DNA from: an uncultured Opitutia bacterium
GTDB lineage: Bacteria; Verrucomicrobiota; Verrucomicrobiia; Opitutales; UBA953
NCBI GenBank assembly: GCA_903929325.1
Contig: CAIYUD010000014.1
Span: 1-9,134 of the forward strand
Direction of reading: 5' to 3'
Length of the DNA: 9,134 nucleotides
The translations under genes and the position numbers were made by a program. Of this stretch, positions 1 through 7,635 are shown in pieces; position 1 is the first letter of the stretch; each line of letters starts with the position of its first letter. The notes under the pieces were generated by a model. It searched no databases. It saw nothing but the letters and a program-made list of their open reading frames with translations, and was not told where the DNA came from.

Positions 1-162
1 CCGATTATGAATCCGTGGGACTTAATTCCCGTTCTGCCCGTTCTACGCGGCGCGGGGGCAACGGTGACAGCTTGGGACGGAAGCGATCCTGTCTCTGCGG
101 GTAATGCTGTTGCGGCCGCCCCTGAATTGCACGCGGAAGTCTTAAGAATCCTTCGCGGATAA
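1..162 (+). CDS. hisN: Inositol monophosphatase family protein, C-terminal part (probable HisN-type histidinol-phosphatase)
   Basis: Only the last 53 codons are present, in frame 1 and ending in TAA at 160-162; the start lies left of the window. The visible segment begins PIMNPWDLIPVLPVLRGAGA, the pattern of the IMPase family's last metal-binding motif: the Asp after Trp is a conserved Mg2+ ligand, followed by the helix that usually ends in AGG (here GAGA). It then runs through AWDG, a Gly/Ala stretch (AVAAAP) and LHAEVLRIL, the usual end of these proteins. Family members dephosphorylate inositol phosphates, PAP, fructose-1,6-bisphosphate or histidinol phosphate. HisN-type histidinol-phosphatase is favoured because the PWD context fits HisN-like members and hisD and hisA lie close by; this is inference, since the specificity regions are outside the window. 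It converges on lacZ with 2 bp between the stop codons. Confidence 0.75.
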   Translation, partial: PIMNPWDLIPVLPVLRGAGATVTAWDGSDPVSAGNAVAAAPELHAEVLRILRG

Positions 163-164
163 CT

Positions 165-3100
165 TTATTCGGCAAGGATGACGCCGACTTCGGCGGCAGA
201 GGCGAAGTCCTGTTTACCTTGTTCGCTTAAGCACGTTAGGCGCACGTAGCGGCAGTTGGTTGGAGCAAAGTTGGCAGTCTTCATCGCACTACCTTTACCG
301 AAGGTGCCCTCTGTGGCCTTCGTCCACACTTTGCCGTCATTGCTCGTTTCCACGGAGTAACGTGCGACTTGGCCGTTGGTGTTGCCATCTTGTCGAGGAA
401 GGTAGGTAAGCCCGCGCACGCCTTTCTTGATGCTGCCTAAATCAAGCGTCAGTGTATGCGGATACTTTGCCATGAAGTTTCCGTATGTAGTGTGCCAGAA
501 AGTACTATCGTCGCCATCAACAGCGTGACTCGCTTCGCCCTCATCCAATTGCTCGCTGCTGGCAGTGGCAGTGATTGTGTGGGTGGCGGTCTTCCCGACA
601 TTCTTCATCCAGTTCTCTACGCCAGCGGTTGTTGGATTGGATTCTGCGACAGGAATAGTGACCCGTGCGACCTCTCCTGCGTCTTGATTGGGTGAGAGCG
701 TTCGAATGACTAGATCAAGCTGATAGGTTCCTGAGCGAGGGATGTCGCGCTCCATGGGATTGGGGCCGCAACTTGCTCCACCTAGCCCGAGCGTGCGCGC
801 ATCAATATTGAGGAAGACTCGATCGGATTTCGGCAGCTCAACTACATTGGATGTCAGTGTCAGTTCGTTGTCCGTCCAGCGTGTTGCTGAGAAGCTTACA
901 GGCTTAGCGGCCGAGGTAATGAGCAATCCATTGCCGGCAGTATCGCGCATCGCAACCCAGCGCACGTCTTCATGATTACCGTGGTCTTGGGGCTTGATAT
1001 AAGGCACGGCGATTTGATCTACCGTCGCTGAGTATTGTCCGATTTGTGAGGCGGATTTTCTGTCAGGGTAGTTTTCCCAAGGTCCATCACCAAACCAAGT
1101 TGCTTTGTCTAAACCCGGTGTGAGTTGGAATCGGTATCCAATAGAGGGTAAGGGCACATTCTTCTGGCTCGATGAGATGAGTGACCGGATTCGAATAGAA
1201 CCATCGGGGAGGAATTGCCATTCCGTGTCGGTCGTAAAGCGGAAGTCATTTTCTGCTAATTTACGGCCGATGTTGAGGGTGCGATGGCCGGAGGCTAAGC
1301 CAGGTGAGAGCGTTGCAGCGTTTGCGCCTTGTGAGATGACGCGCGTGACCACCCGGCTAGAGCCATCTACTTGGCAGATAGTGGCCGTATGGTGCAGGTC
1401 ATGAAGTCCGCGGGCATACCATCCGCCGCTGGCCCATTGGTCGTTGTTTACAGGAGAACGGAACGCATCGAGGCTAACAGGCGCAGCGAGGAGCTCTTTG
1501 CCGTTTCGCTGATAACTAACCAGTGCGCCGGTTTGGCGATCAAAGCTCGCCGACCAACCTGATAGTCCGACGGTGATACGGTTACCCGTTGTTTTCGTTT
1601 CAGGAACTTGTGCAATCGTGATGACGCTAGGCTTTTCCCCACTCACACCGAGTGAGACTGTGCCACGACTCATCAGTGTGCCTGCCTTGGCCCACGCATA
1701 ATCTTTAGCGAGGTGAAATTCTACTTCTACGTGATACTCGGCGCCCGGTTGTTTTTGTGACAACGAGAGCTCTGTGGGAATCGCCACTGCCACCACGCTT
1801 TGCGGTGCGCACTGCGGTGCAGCTGTCGTTAGAGATTTGATAACTTTTCCATCTTCGCGGAGATTCCACGTTAAGCTGTAATCAGAGAGGTCCTTAAAGA
1901 AGTATTTATTGCGGATGAGTACGCGGCCTTCTGTGTTCAAACCATCCACGACTGTGCTGGCGAAGGTTTGACGTGCTTCATACCAAGCGGGCTTGGGGGT
2001 GCGGTCAGCAAAGACAACCCCTTTGACGATGAAGAGGCCGTCGTTCGGATTGTCCCCGAATTCGCCGCCATAATTTTCGCGACGCACGCCATCGCGTACC
2101 GCGTAAAGTGTTTGGTCCTGCCACTCCCAGATACCGCCACCGATGACATTGTCGGATGATTCAATAGCAGCTTGGTAGTCTGCCAGATTTCCATTCCCGT
2201 TATTCATCATGTGTGCGTATTCACAGATGTAGAAAGGCTTCTTGCGGTTTTTGCTGGCAGCGAGATCGCGGACCCAACCAACGCCAGGGTACATGGTGCT
2301 ATCGAGGTCGCAGAATGAACTATTGCGCTCATAGTGCGTCGGGCGGGAAGTATCGATCGCTTTGAGGGCGGCGTGGGCGGCCTCGAAGTTCTTACCAGGC
2401 CCTGCTTCGTTTCCTAATGACCAAATGACAATCGAGGGATGCGTCTTGTCGCGCTCGACCATTGCAACGACGCGTGCCACGTGGGCTTTCTCCCATTCTT
2501 TAGGGTGCGAGAGCGATTGCTCACCATAGTAGTAGCCGTGCGACTCGATATTGGCTTCATCGACTAAATAGATGCCGTGGATATCGCAGAGGTAATACCA
2601 GTAAGGGTCATCAGGGTAGTGACAGGTTCGTACATGGTTCATGTTCGCTGTTTTAAGACGAACAATGTCGAGGAACATGCTTTCGCGTGAAACTGTATGA
2701 CCTGTCTCAGGCACGTGTTCATGTCGGTTGGTGCCCTTTAATTTAACCGGCTGTCCATTAACTAAGAAGCGAGGGCCTTTGATTTCGACTTCACGAAAAC
2801 CAAGATTGCAAGAGACCGCCTCGGTAACTTCACCGTCGGCTTCAGCTTGAGTCACTGAGAGTGTGTAGAGATTGGGAACTTCCGCTGACCAAAGCATAGG
2901 CGCCTTGGCAGGTATGTTTAAGACTACGGTGACTTCGGCGCCCGGCGCCACGGTCACTTCTGTGCTCGCGGGCGACGCGCCGGAGAATGGCTTGCCGTCT
3001 CTTTCAAGCACGGAAGCGGTCACTGCACGCTTTGCGGGTTTGTCGGTTAAGTTGCGAACCGTTGCGGTTACTTTAACGGTCGCATCGCGGTAGGCCTCGT

Positions 3101-3875
3101 CGAGGTCGGTTAAGGCTGCAAGGTCTCGAATCTGTACTGCCGGACGAGCACGGAGAGCGACAGATCGGAAGATGCCACTGAGGCGCCACATGTCTTGGCA
3201 CTCGAGGTAGCTGCCATCGCTTAGACGGTAGACTTCTGCCGCCACGGTATTTTTTCCTGACTGCAGGTAGTCGGTGATATCGAAAATTGCAGGCGTGCGG
3301 CTGTCTTTAGAGAAGCCGACATACTTCCCGTTAATCCAAAGATAAAAGAAGGAATCAACGCCATCAAAGTGAATGAAGATACGTTGGCCCTTCCAGTTTG
3401 CAGGCACCTCGAACTCTCGACGGTACGATCCCACAGGATTACGATTTTCGTATGTGACAAAGTTTTTGGGCGGCTCGCCCATGACCTTTGGCCAATCGCG
3501 CTTAAAGATATACTGCTGATTCACATAAACGGGGACATCGTACCCTTGTGTTTGCCAGCAAGAAGGAACCGTAATCGTTTTCCATTGGGAAACATCGAAA
3601 GTGGGTTTTTCAAAACCGACAGGACGTTGCTCGGGTCGCTTAACCCAGTTAAATTTCCACTGGCCGTCCAATGAGAGGTGCCAGGGTGACGTATCGGGCA
3701 AAATGCCCAATGAGCTTACTTGGTTTGGGAATGAACCGAGGATTGACGTGGGCCGCTCTTTGTTGAGCGACAAATTTTGCTCCTGCTCCCATTCCTTGCC
3801 AGAGGGCTCAGCGGCAATGATTAAGGCAGAGGTGAGCAGTAGACCTAATAGGCAAGGCAGACGGAGCGAGTTCAT
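165..3875 (-). CDS. lacZ: Exported GH2 beta-galactosidase (LacZ type) with C-terminal discoidin/CBM32-like module
   Basis: A 1236-residue enzyme hydrolysing terminal beta-D-galactosides, about 200 residues longer than E. coli LacZ. An N-terminal signal peptide (hydrophobic residues about 8-22, likely cut after IIAA) sends it out of the cytoplasm. Domains in order: jelly-roll sugar-binding (about 68-243), Ig-like (245-360), TIM barrel (362-650), second Ig-like/DUF4981 (about 655-745), LacZ small-chain domain (about 765-1057, with NNDQW and GPWENYPDRKSA), and a discoidin/CBM32-type module (about 1098-1234). Catalytic landmarks match LacZ: NRHEH near 383, H419 in CHYP, E444 and H446 in DEANIESHG, acid/base E490 in WSLGNE, nucleophile E552 in CEYAH. 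The expected QDMWRLSG motif is present, but the residue before it is Cys where E. coli has Asp. The start is ATG at 3875, directly before the signal peptide, without a clear Shine-Dalgarno. It lies 56 bp after the GH35 gene. Strict substrate cannot be read from sequence. Confidence 0.95.
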   Translation of the reverse strand: MNSLRLPCLLGLLLTSALIIAAEPSGKEWEQEQNLSLNKERPTSILGSFPNQVSSLGILPDTSPWHLSLDGQWKFNWVKRPEQRPVGFEKPTFDVSQWKTITVPSCWQTQGYDVPVYVNQQYIFKRDWPKVMGEPPKNFVTYENRNPVGSYRREFEVPANWKGQRIFIHFDGVDSFFYLWINGKYVGFSKDSRTPAIFDITDYLQSGKNTVAAEVYRLSDGSYLECQDMWRLSGIFRSVALRARPAVQIRDLAALTDLDEAYRDATVKVTATVRNLTDKPAKRAVTASVLERDGKPFSGASPASTEVTVAPGAEVTVVLNIPAKAPMLWSAEVPNLYTLSVTQAEADGEVTEAVSCNLGFREVEIKGPRFLVNGQPVKLKGTNRHEHVPETGHTVSRESMFLDIVRLKTANMNHVRTCHYPDDPYWYYLCDIHGIYLVDEANIESHGYYYGEQSLSHPKEWEKAHVARVVAMVERDKTHPSIVIWSLGNEAGPGKNFEAAHAALKAIDTSRPTHYERNSSFCDLDSTMYPGVGWVRDLAASKNRKKPFYICEYAHMMNNGNGNLADYQAAIESSDNVIGGGIWEWQDQTLYAVRDGVRRENYGGEFGDNPNDGLFIVKGVVFADRTPKPAWYEARQTFASTVVDGLNTEGRVLIRNKYFFKDLSDYSLTWNLREDGKVIKSLTTAAPQCAPQSVVAVAIPTELSLSQKQPGAEYHVEVEFHLAKDYAWAKAGTLMSRGTVSLGVSGEKPSVITIAQVPETKTTGNRITVGLSGWSASFDRQTGALVSYQRNGKELLAAPVSLDAFRSPVNNDQWASGGWYARGLHDLHHTATICQVDGSSRVVTRVISQGANAATLSPGLASGHRTLNIGRKLAENDFRFTTDTEWQFLPDGSIRIRSLISSSQKNVPLPSIGYRFQLTPGLDKATWFGDGPWENYPDRKSASQIGQYSATVDQIAVPYIKPQDHGNHEDVRWVAMRDTAGNGLLITSAAKPVSFSATRWTDNELTLTSNVVELPKSDRVFLNIDARTLGLGGASCGPNPMERDIPRSGTYQLDLVIRTLSPNQDAGEVARVTIPVAESNPTTAGVENWMKNVGKTATHTITATASSEQLDEGEASHAVDGDDSTFWHTTYGNFMAKYPHTLTLDLGSIKKGVRGLTYLPRQDGNTNGQVARYSVETSNDGKVWTKATEGTFGKGSAMKTANFAPTNCRYVRLTCLSEQGKQDFASAAEVGVILAE

Positions 3876-3907
3876 GCTTTGCCGAATCTGCCTCGGTTTT
3901 TCGGCAT
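3872..3907 (-). other. Possible 11-codon ORF overlapping the lacZ start (ATGA)
   Basis: On the minus strand an ATG at 3907-3905 opens an 11-codon frame, MPKNRGRFGKA, whose TGA stop overlaps the lacZ ATG as ATGA. The frame is the same as that of the GH35 gene; after the GH35 TAG (3934-3932) eight sense codons lead directly into it. It has no Shine-Dalgarno and may be only the residue of a longer GH35 reading frame, or chance. If translated, it could couple lacZ initiation to upstream ribosomes. Confidence 0.2.
3881..3905 (-). promoter_or_regulatory. Possible RNA hairpin just upstream of the lacZ start
   Basis: In the 56-bp gap between GH35 and lacZ, the minus strand has an inverted repeat GCCGAA / TTCGGC (arms at 3905-3900 and 3886-3881) with a 13-base loop containing GAGG. 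The second arm ends 5 bases before the lacZ ATG. There is no U-tract on either strand, so it is not an intrinsic terminator. A hairpin here could influence lacZ initiation or mRNA processing. A 6-bp match in a gap of this size can arise by chance. Confidence 0.3.
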
Positions 3908-3931
3908 GGCAAGCCGTGGTCTTTCACAGAC

Positions 3932-6289
3932 CTATTGTCCTGAAAATGGCTCTTTAGACAGATAAACCCGACAGTCTTTAATGCGGCCATTCGCCATATC
4001 TTGACGTGGCTGTAGGCGCAGTCCGGTCAAGGTTTGCGATGAGCCAAGGTCCAAAATGACGAGATGGGGATGCTTCGGGGCAGTACCCTGCCAGCGCGTG
4101 TGCCAGTAAGTTGTCGGCTGTAAATCAAAGATATTATCTGCCGAACCATTTTCAGACTCGAGCTCTTCGCTGTCGGCGAAAGCCGTCTTCCAACTTGTTC
4201 GCGGAATATTCGTTCCATTTGTACCAACAGCTTCTAGTTCAGCGAGTGTCGCGTAAGCTTGATCGTCTTGGGCAGAGAGTACCTCGAGGGCAAGGTAGCG
4301 GCCGGTGACAGGCTTGCTGAAATTAATCTCCTGCCAGTCAGTCCCCGGGGCGAGTTGGGCGACGGCCACCTGGCTACCTTCGATGAATTTGATTTGCTGT
4401 GTAGGCTTTCGGTGAGCCCGGCTCATGCCTTCGTTGCGCACTTCATCTAAGATGGGAGCATTCAGTCCTGCGAGGGTGGGTTCGGTTGGGCCAATGAAAT
4501 CGAGAACAACAACATCATTGTCCCCATCTTTAAGCCAGCAGCCAGGAAGGAACATTGTCTGGGTCGGCCCAATATTCCAGAAGCGACCCAAGTTATGACC
4601 ATTCACCCAAAGCATACCTTTGCTCCAGCCGCGTACATCCAGCCAAGTGTCTTTGTTGGCCGCGGCTTTAAACGTACCACGCCAAAAAGCAGGGCCTGCC
4701 ACAGATTCGTTTTTCCAGTGCAGGTTGCTGGGTGGTGTTGATTCGAGCGAAAGAGCAGCGAAGGTCCAATCTGTCAGTTGCGTCATCACCCCTTTAGCAC
4801 CCTTGAGGACAGCCTTAGTGAATCCTTTTCGGTCATGGAGTTGTCCGCCGTAGTTTACGCGGCCCATTGCTTCCACGACTACATCAAGACGAGCTGGGCG
4901 AGAAAGATTAGGTAGTCCGACATTGGTATCTCCAACCCTTCGATCGACTTTACCGACAGGAATTCCGTCGATATAAATCCAAGCAAAGTCGTGAACTTCG
5001 GAGAGTTGCAGGGAGAGCTCGGTGCCCGCGGGTATGGTTGCGGAGTAAACAGCACAGCCGAGCCCGAGACCATTCGCCTCAAATGTCAGCGGTGCTTTAT
5101 TGGCGATGGTTTTAGCGCGAGGAAGGTTGGAGAAAATAGATGTGCTTTCCGTAAGGCGTACCTGAGCAATCGTTTGGATGGGAATGCCTGCGGGTGGATC
5201 GGGTATGGTTTCGCCAGGGTTTAGGAATTGTGCGAACAGCTTGCGCATCGCATCGAATTTTTCGGTACGATTGCCTTGTTCGCCAATAGGGGCATCGTAG
5301 TCATAGCTGCTTGTTTGAGGCACGTACGGTGGACTATTGGCGCCTGACCATAGACCAAAAGTCGTCCCGCCATGTGCCATGTACATGCTAAATGAACCAC
5401 GTTGCTCGAGCATCCAGCGCAAATCTGCGAGCATGCGGTCGGTGGGTCCGCGGTGGTGTGGCTTGCCCCAGCTGTCGAACCAGCCTGGGTAAAACTCGCC
5501 ACACATCAACGGCCCGAGTCCGCGATTCTTCCGCAAGGAGTCGAAAGCGCCCTTGGGATTGCTCCCGAAGTTCACGACACTGAAAATATCTTCACGAGCG
5601 TCGTTGCGCATTTGGCTGGGACCGTCGCAATGAAAGAGCGGCACAGTGAAGCCTGCAGCCAGAAGTTGGTCGCGAACTTGACCCATATAGACTTTGTCGC
5701 TGCCGTAGCTGCCGTATTCATTTTCAACTTGGACCATGAGGATGGGTCCGCCTTGCGTCACTTGAAGGGGCGTTAGCACACGTCCAACTTCTTTAAGCCA
5801 GCGTCCTGCCGGCACCATGTAGGCAGGGTCGGGAGTGCGTAGGAATTTCCGGTCGCTGGGCCCATCTCGCAGTAGCCACCAAGGGAAGCCACCAAATTCC
5901 CATTCGGCGCAGACATAAGGCCCGGGACGTAGAATGACGTAGAGCCCTTGTCGCTGAGCCTCGCGACAAAACTCGGCCGCGTCATGATCGTCAGACCAAT
6001 TAAAGTTTCCGGGTGTCGCTTCGTGGAAATTCCAAAAGAGGTAGGCGCAGACAGTATTGAATCCAGCCGCACGTACCATGGCGAGTCGGTGTGCCCAATA
6101 AGCCCGAGGAATTCTTGCCATGTGCACTTCCGCACAACGGATGATAAAGGGCTGCCCTTTGAGCAAAAAATCTTTTTCGCCAATGGCGAACGGCGCGGTG
6201 CTATTCGGAGTGGCCAGCCAAGGGGGTGTCGCGCCTTGTGCGGGTGAGACAAAAAATAGGCAGACAAAAACTAAGAAGGCACGACGCAT
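3932..6289 (-). CDS. Exported GH35 beta-galactosidase with discoidin-like C-terminus
   Basis: A 785-residue glycoside hydrolase family 35 protein, a retaining beta-galactosidase. The signal peptide is MRRAFLVFVCLFFVSPAQGA, likely cut after AQG or GA. The TIM barrel spans about 35-355, with the family signature RPGPYVCAEWEFGGFP (121-136), acid/base E191 in VQVENEYGS, nucleophile E265 in CGEFYPGWFDSWG, and MAHGGTTFG near 304-312. Beta-sandwich domains follow (about 400-600), including the typical GWSKGMLWVNGHNLGRFW near 554-571. The last 135 residues resemble a discoidin/F5-8C module, but the strand usually at its end (GRYLALEVLSAQ...AELEAVG, about 663-689) precedes the WHT and LDLGS core (about 728-750). 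The protein ends at EPFSGQ with a TAG stop. It follows hisD by 41 bp and precedes lacZ by 56 bp; no Shine-Dalgarno is seen upstream of the ATG. With the adjacent GH2 enzyme it probably trims galactose from extracellular or periplasmic glycans. Confidence 0.94.
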   Translation of the reverse strand: MRRAFLVFVCLFFVSPAQGATPPWLATPNSTAPFAIGEKDFLLKGQPFIIRCAEVHMARIPRAYWAHRLAMVRAAGFNTVCAYLFWNFHEATPGNFNWSDDHDAAEFCREAQRQGLYVILRPGPYVCAEWEFGGFPWWLLRDGPSDRKFLRTPDPAYMVPAGRWLKEVGRVLTPLQVTQGGPILMVQVENEYGSYGSDKVYMGQVRDQLLAAGFTVPLFHCDGPSQMRNDAREDIFSVVNFGSNPKGAFDSLRKNRGLGPLMCGEFYPGWFDSWGKPHHRGPTDRMLADLRWMLEQRGSFSMYMAHGGTTFGLWSGANSPPYVPQTSSYDYDAPIGEQGNRTEKFDAMRKLFAQFLNPGETIPDPPAGIPIQTIAQVRLTESTSIFSNLPRAKTIANKAPLTFEANGLGLGCAVYSATIPAGTELSLQLSEVHDFAWIYIDGIPVGKVDRRVGDTNVGLPNLSRPARLDVVVEAMGRVNYGGQLHDRKGFTKAVLKGAKGVMTQLTDWTFAALSLESTPPSNLHWKNESVAGPAFWRGTFKAAANKDTWLDVRGWSKGMLWVNGHNLGRFWNIGPTQTMFLPGCWLKDGDNDVVVLDFIGPTEPTLAGLNAPILDEVRNEGMSRAHRKPTQQIKFIEGSQVAVAQLAPGTDWQEINFSKPVTGRYLALEVLSAQDDQAYATLAELEAVGTNGTNIPRTSWKTAFADSEELESENGSADNIFDLQPTTYWHTRWQGTAPKHPHLVILDLGSSQTLTGLRLQPRQDMANGRIKDCRVYLSKEPFSGQ

Positions 6290-6330
6290 GAGGCTAACTT
6301 GTAGACAGTCTTGCCGCCAAAGTGTTCCAC

Positions 6331-7632
6331 TCAGCGCTTGGGTAAGCGCACGGAAAGCGACCGGCCGTGCGCATCAAGCTTTTCCATCTGCGCAAACGCT
6401 TCGACGACGGCAGAGGCGCGCTTGGCCGAGGCTTTGTCATACCGCACAATACTTGTGCGACGGAGGAAGTCTGTGACGCGTAGGCCGCTAAAGAACCGTC
6501 CCGTCCCCCCCGTTGGTAGGGTGTGGCTTGGTCCAGCGGTAAAGTCGCCGATAACCGTCGGGGTATAGGCTCCGAGCAGCTGCGCACCTGCGGTGGTGAT
6601 TGCCTTGGAAAGTGCCTGTATTTTTCGGTCAGCAACGATTAATTGGAGGTGTTCGGGGGCAACGCGATTAGCCACAGCCGCCGCATCTTCAATTTTCGGA
6701 ACAATAATTGTTAGGAGTCGCTCGCTGAGGACGCGGCGAATTTTCTCAGCATGAACCAGTCCTGAGCATTGTGATAAGGCCGCGCGCTCGCAAGCGGAGG
6801 CAACGTCTTCGTCATCTGTCACCAGGTAAAGCTTTTCTTTGCCACTGCCATGCTCTGCTTGCGCGCAGAGATCGGCGCCCACCCAGTCCGGATTAGCCGT
6901 TTTATCGGCGATAATCATGACTTCGCTTGGGCCTGGCAAGAGGTCGATGCCGACGAGTCCGAAGAGTTGTCGCTTAGCTTCGGTGACATAGGCGTTGCCT
7001 GGGCCAAAGATTTTATCAACCGAAGGAATGCTGGCGGTGCCGAGGGCCATGGCGGCAATCGCTTGTGCTCCGCCGACGACATAAACTTCTTTGACGCCGC
7101 AGATGGAGAGGGTCGCGAGCAGGTCTGCATTAATCTTTCCTTCTGCATTTGGAGGCGTGCAGGCCACGAGGTGAGGCACGCCAGCAACTTGCGCGGGAAT
7201 GGCGGACATGATGACACTTGAGACAAGCGGAGCCTGCCCTCCAGGGATATAAAGTCCGCAGCGCTGAATAGGTAGATGACGTTCGCCCACCTGTGCCCCG
7301 TGCGGGTTGCGCGCTAGCCATGATTTCGGAAGCGTGCGCTTGTGGAAGTCTCTCACGCAGCGAATGGCCTCATCAATTGCTTTGCGACGCTCAGGGGTCA
7401 GGGCTTTGAGTGCCCGGAGCATATGTTCTTCGGGTACGCGTAATTGGCGGACATTTAATTTCGCGTGGTCGAATCGAGCTGTATGGTAAAGCACCGCAAC
7501 GTCGCCACGGGTACGCACGTCCGCAATGATTTCAGATACGACTTGTCTGACGGATAGCTCAGCTTCTCCGTTGCCGACAAAAGTAGCTAATCGCGCGTCA
7601 AAATCGCGATCCGTGCGGCGCAGTACGGCCAT
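6331..7632 (-). CDS. hisD: Histidinol dehydrogenase
   Basis: A 433-residue, full-length HisD, the Zn2+- and NAD+-dependent cytoplasmic enzyme that oxidises L-histidinol twice to L-histidine. Family marks are in order: GLYIPGG (126-132), VVGGAQAIAAMA (185-196), KIFGPGNAYVTEAK (207-220), DLLPGPSEV (230-238), and the zinc and substrate residues Q258 and H261 in QAEHG, E327-H328 in APEHLQL, D363 and H370 in GDFTAGPSHTLPTGG, and H422 in LDAHG. These line up within a few residues of E. coli Q259, H262, E326, H327, D360, H367 and H419. After QAEH the sequence reads GSGKEK rather than the GPDAQ-like run of the enterobacterial enzyme. The ATG at 7630-7632 lies 3 bp after the upstream TAA with no good Shine-Dalgarno, so translational coupling is plausible. 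Confidence 0.98.
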   Translation of the reverse strand: MAVLRRTDRDFDARLATFVGNGEAELSVRQVVSEIIADVRTRGDVAVLYHTARFDHAKLNVRQLRVPEEHMLRALKALTPERRKAIDEAIRCVRDFHKRTLPKSWLARNPHGAQVGERHLPIQRCGLYIPGGQAPLVSSVIMSAIPAQVAGVPHLVACTPPNAEGKINADLLATLSICGVKEVYVVGGAQAIAAMALGTASIPSVDKIFGPGNAYVTEAKRQLFGLVGIDLLPGPSEVMIIADKTANPDWVGADLCAQAEHGSGKEKLYLVTDDEDVASACERAALSQCSGLVHAEKIRRVLSERLLTIIVPKIEDAAAVANRVAPEHLQLIVADRKIQALSKAITTAGAQLLGAYTPTVIGDFTAGPSHTLPTGGTGRFFSGLRVTDFLRRTSIVRYDKASAKRASAVVEAFAQMEKLDAHGRSLSVRLPKR

Positions 7633-7635
7633 TGC

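Noticed and set aside
182..195. Stem-loop CGCCG-ACTT-CGGCG near the hisN/lacZ 3' junction as a bidirectional terminator
   Set aside because: No U-tract follows on either strand and the repeat is fully explained as coding sequence for the C-terminus of LacZ.
3935..4200. GH35 gene truncated inside its discoidin domain by a frameshift
   Set aside because: The final strand that seems missing is found upstream in the same protein, and the following 56 bases do not encode a discoidin continuation in any frame examined; permutation explains it better.
5773..6267. 164-codon open frame on the minus strand within the GH35 gene
   Set aside because: It lies out of frame inside the well-supported GH35 signal peptide and barrel region, and its translation shows no family motifs; it is a shadow frame.
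6290..6330. Terminator or promoter separating hisD from the GH35 gene
   Set aside because: The 41-bp gap holds only a tiny AGAC-T-GTCT palindrome and no U-tract or convincing -35/-10 pair.
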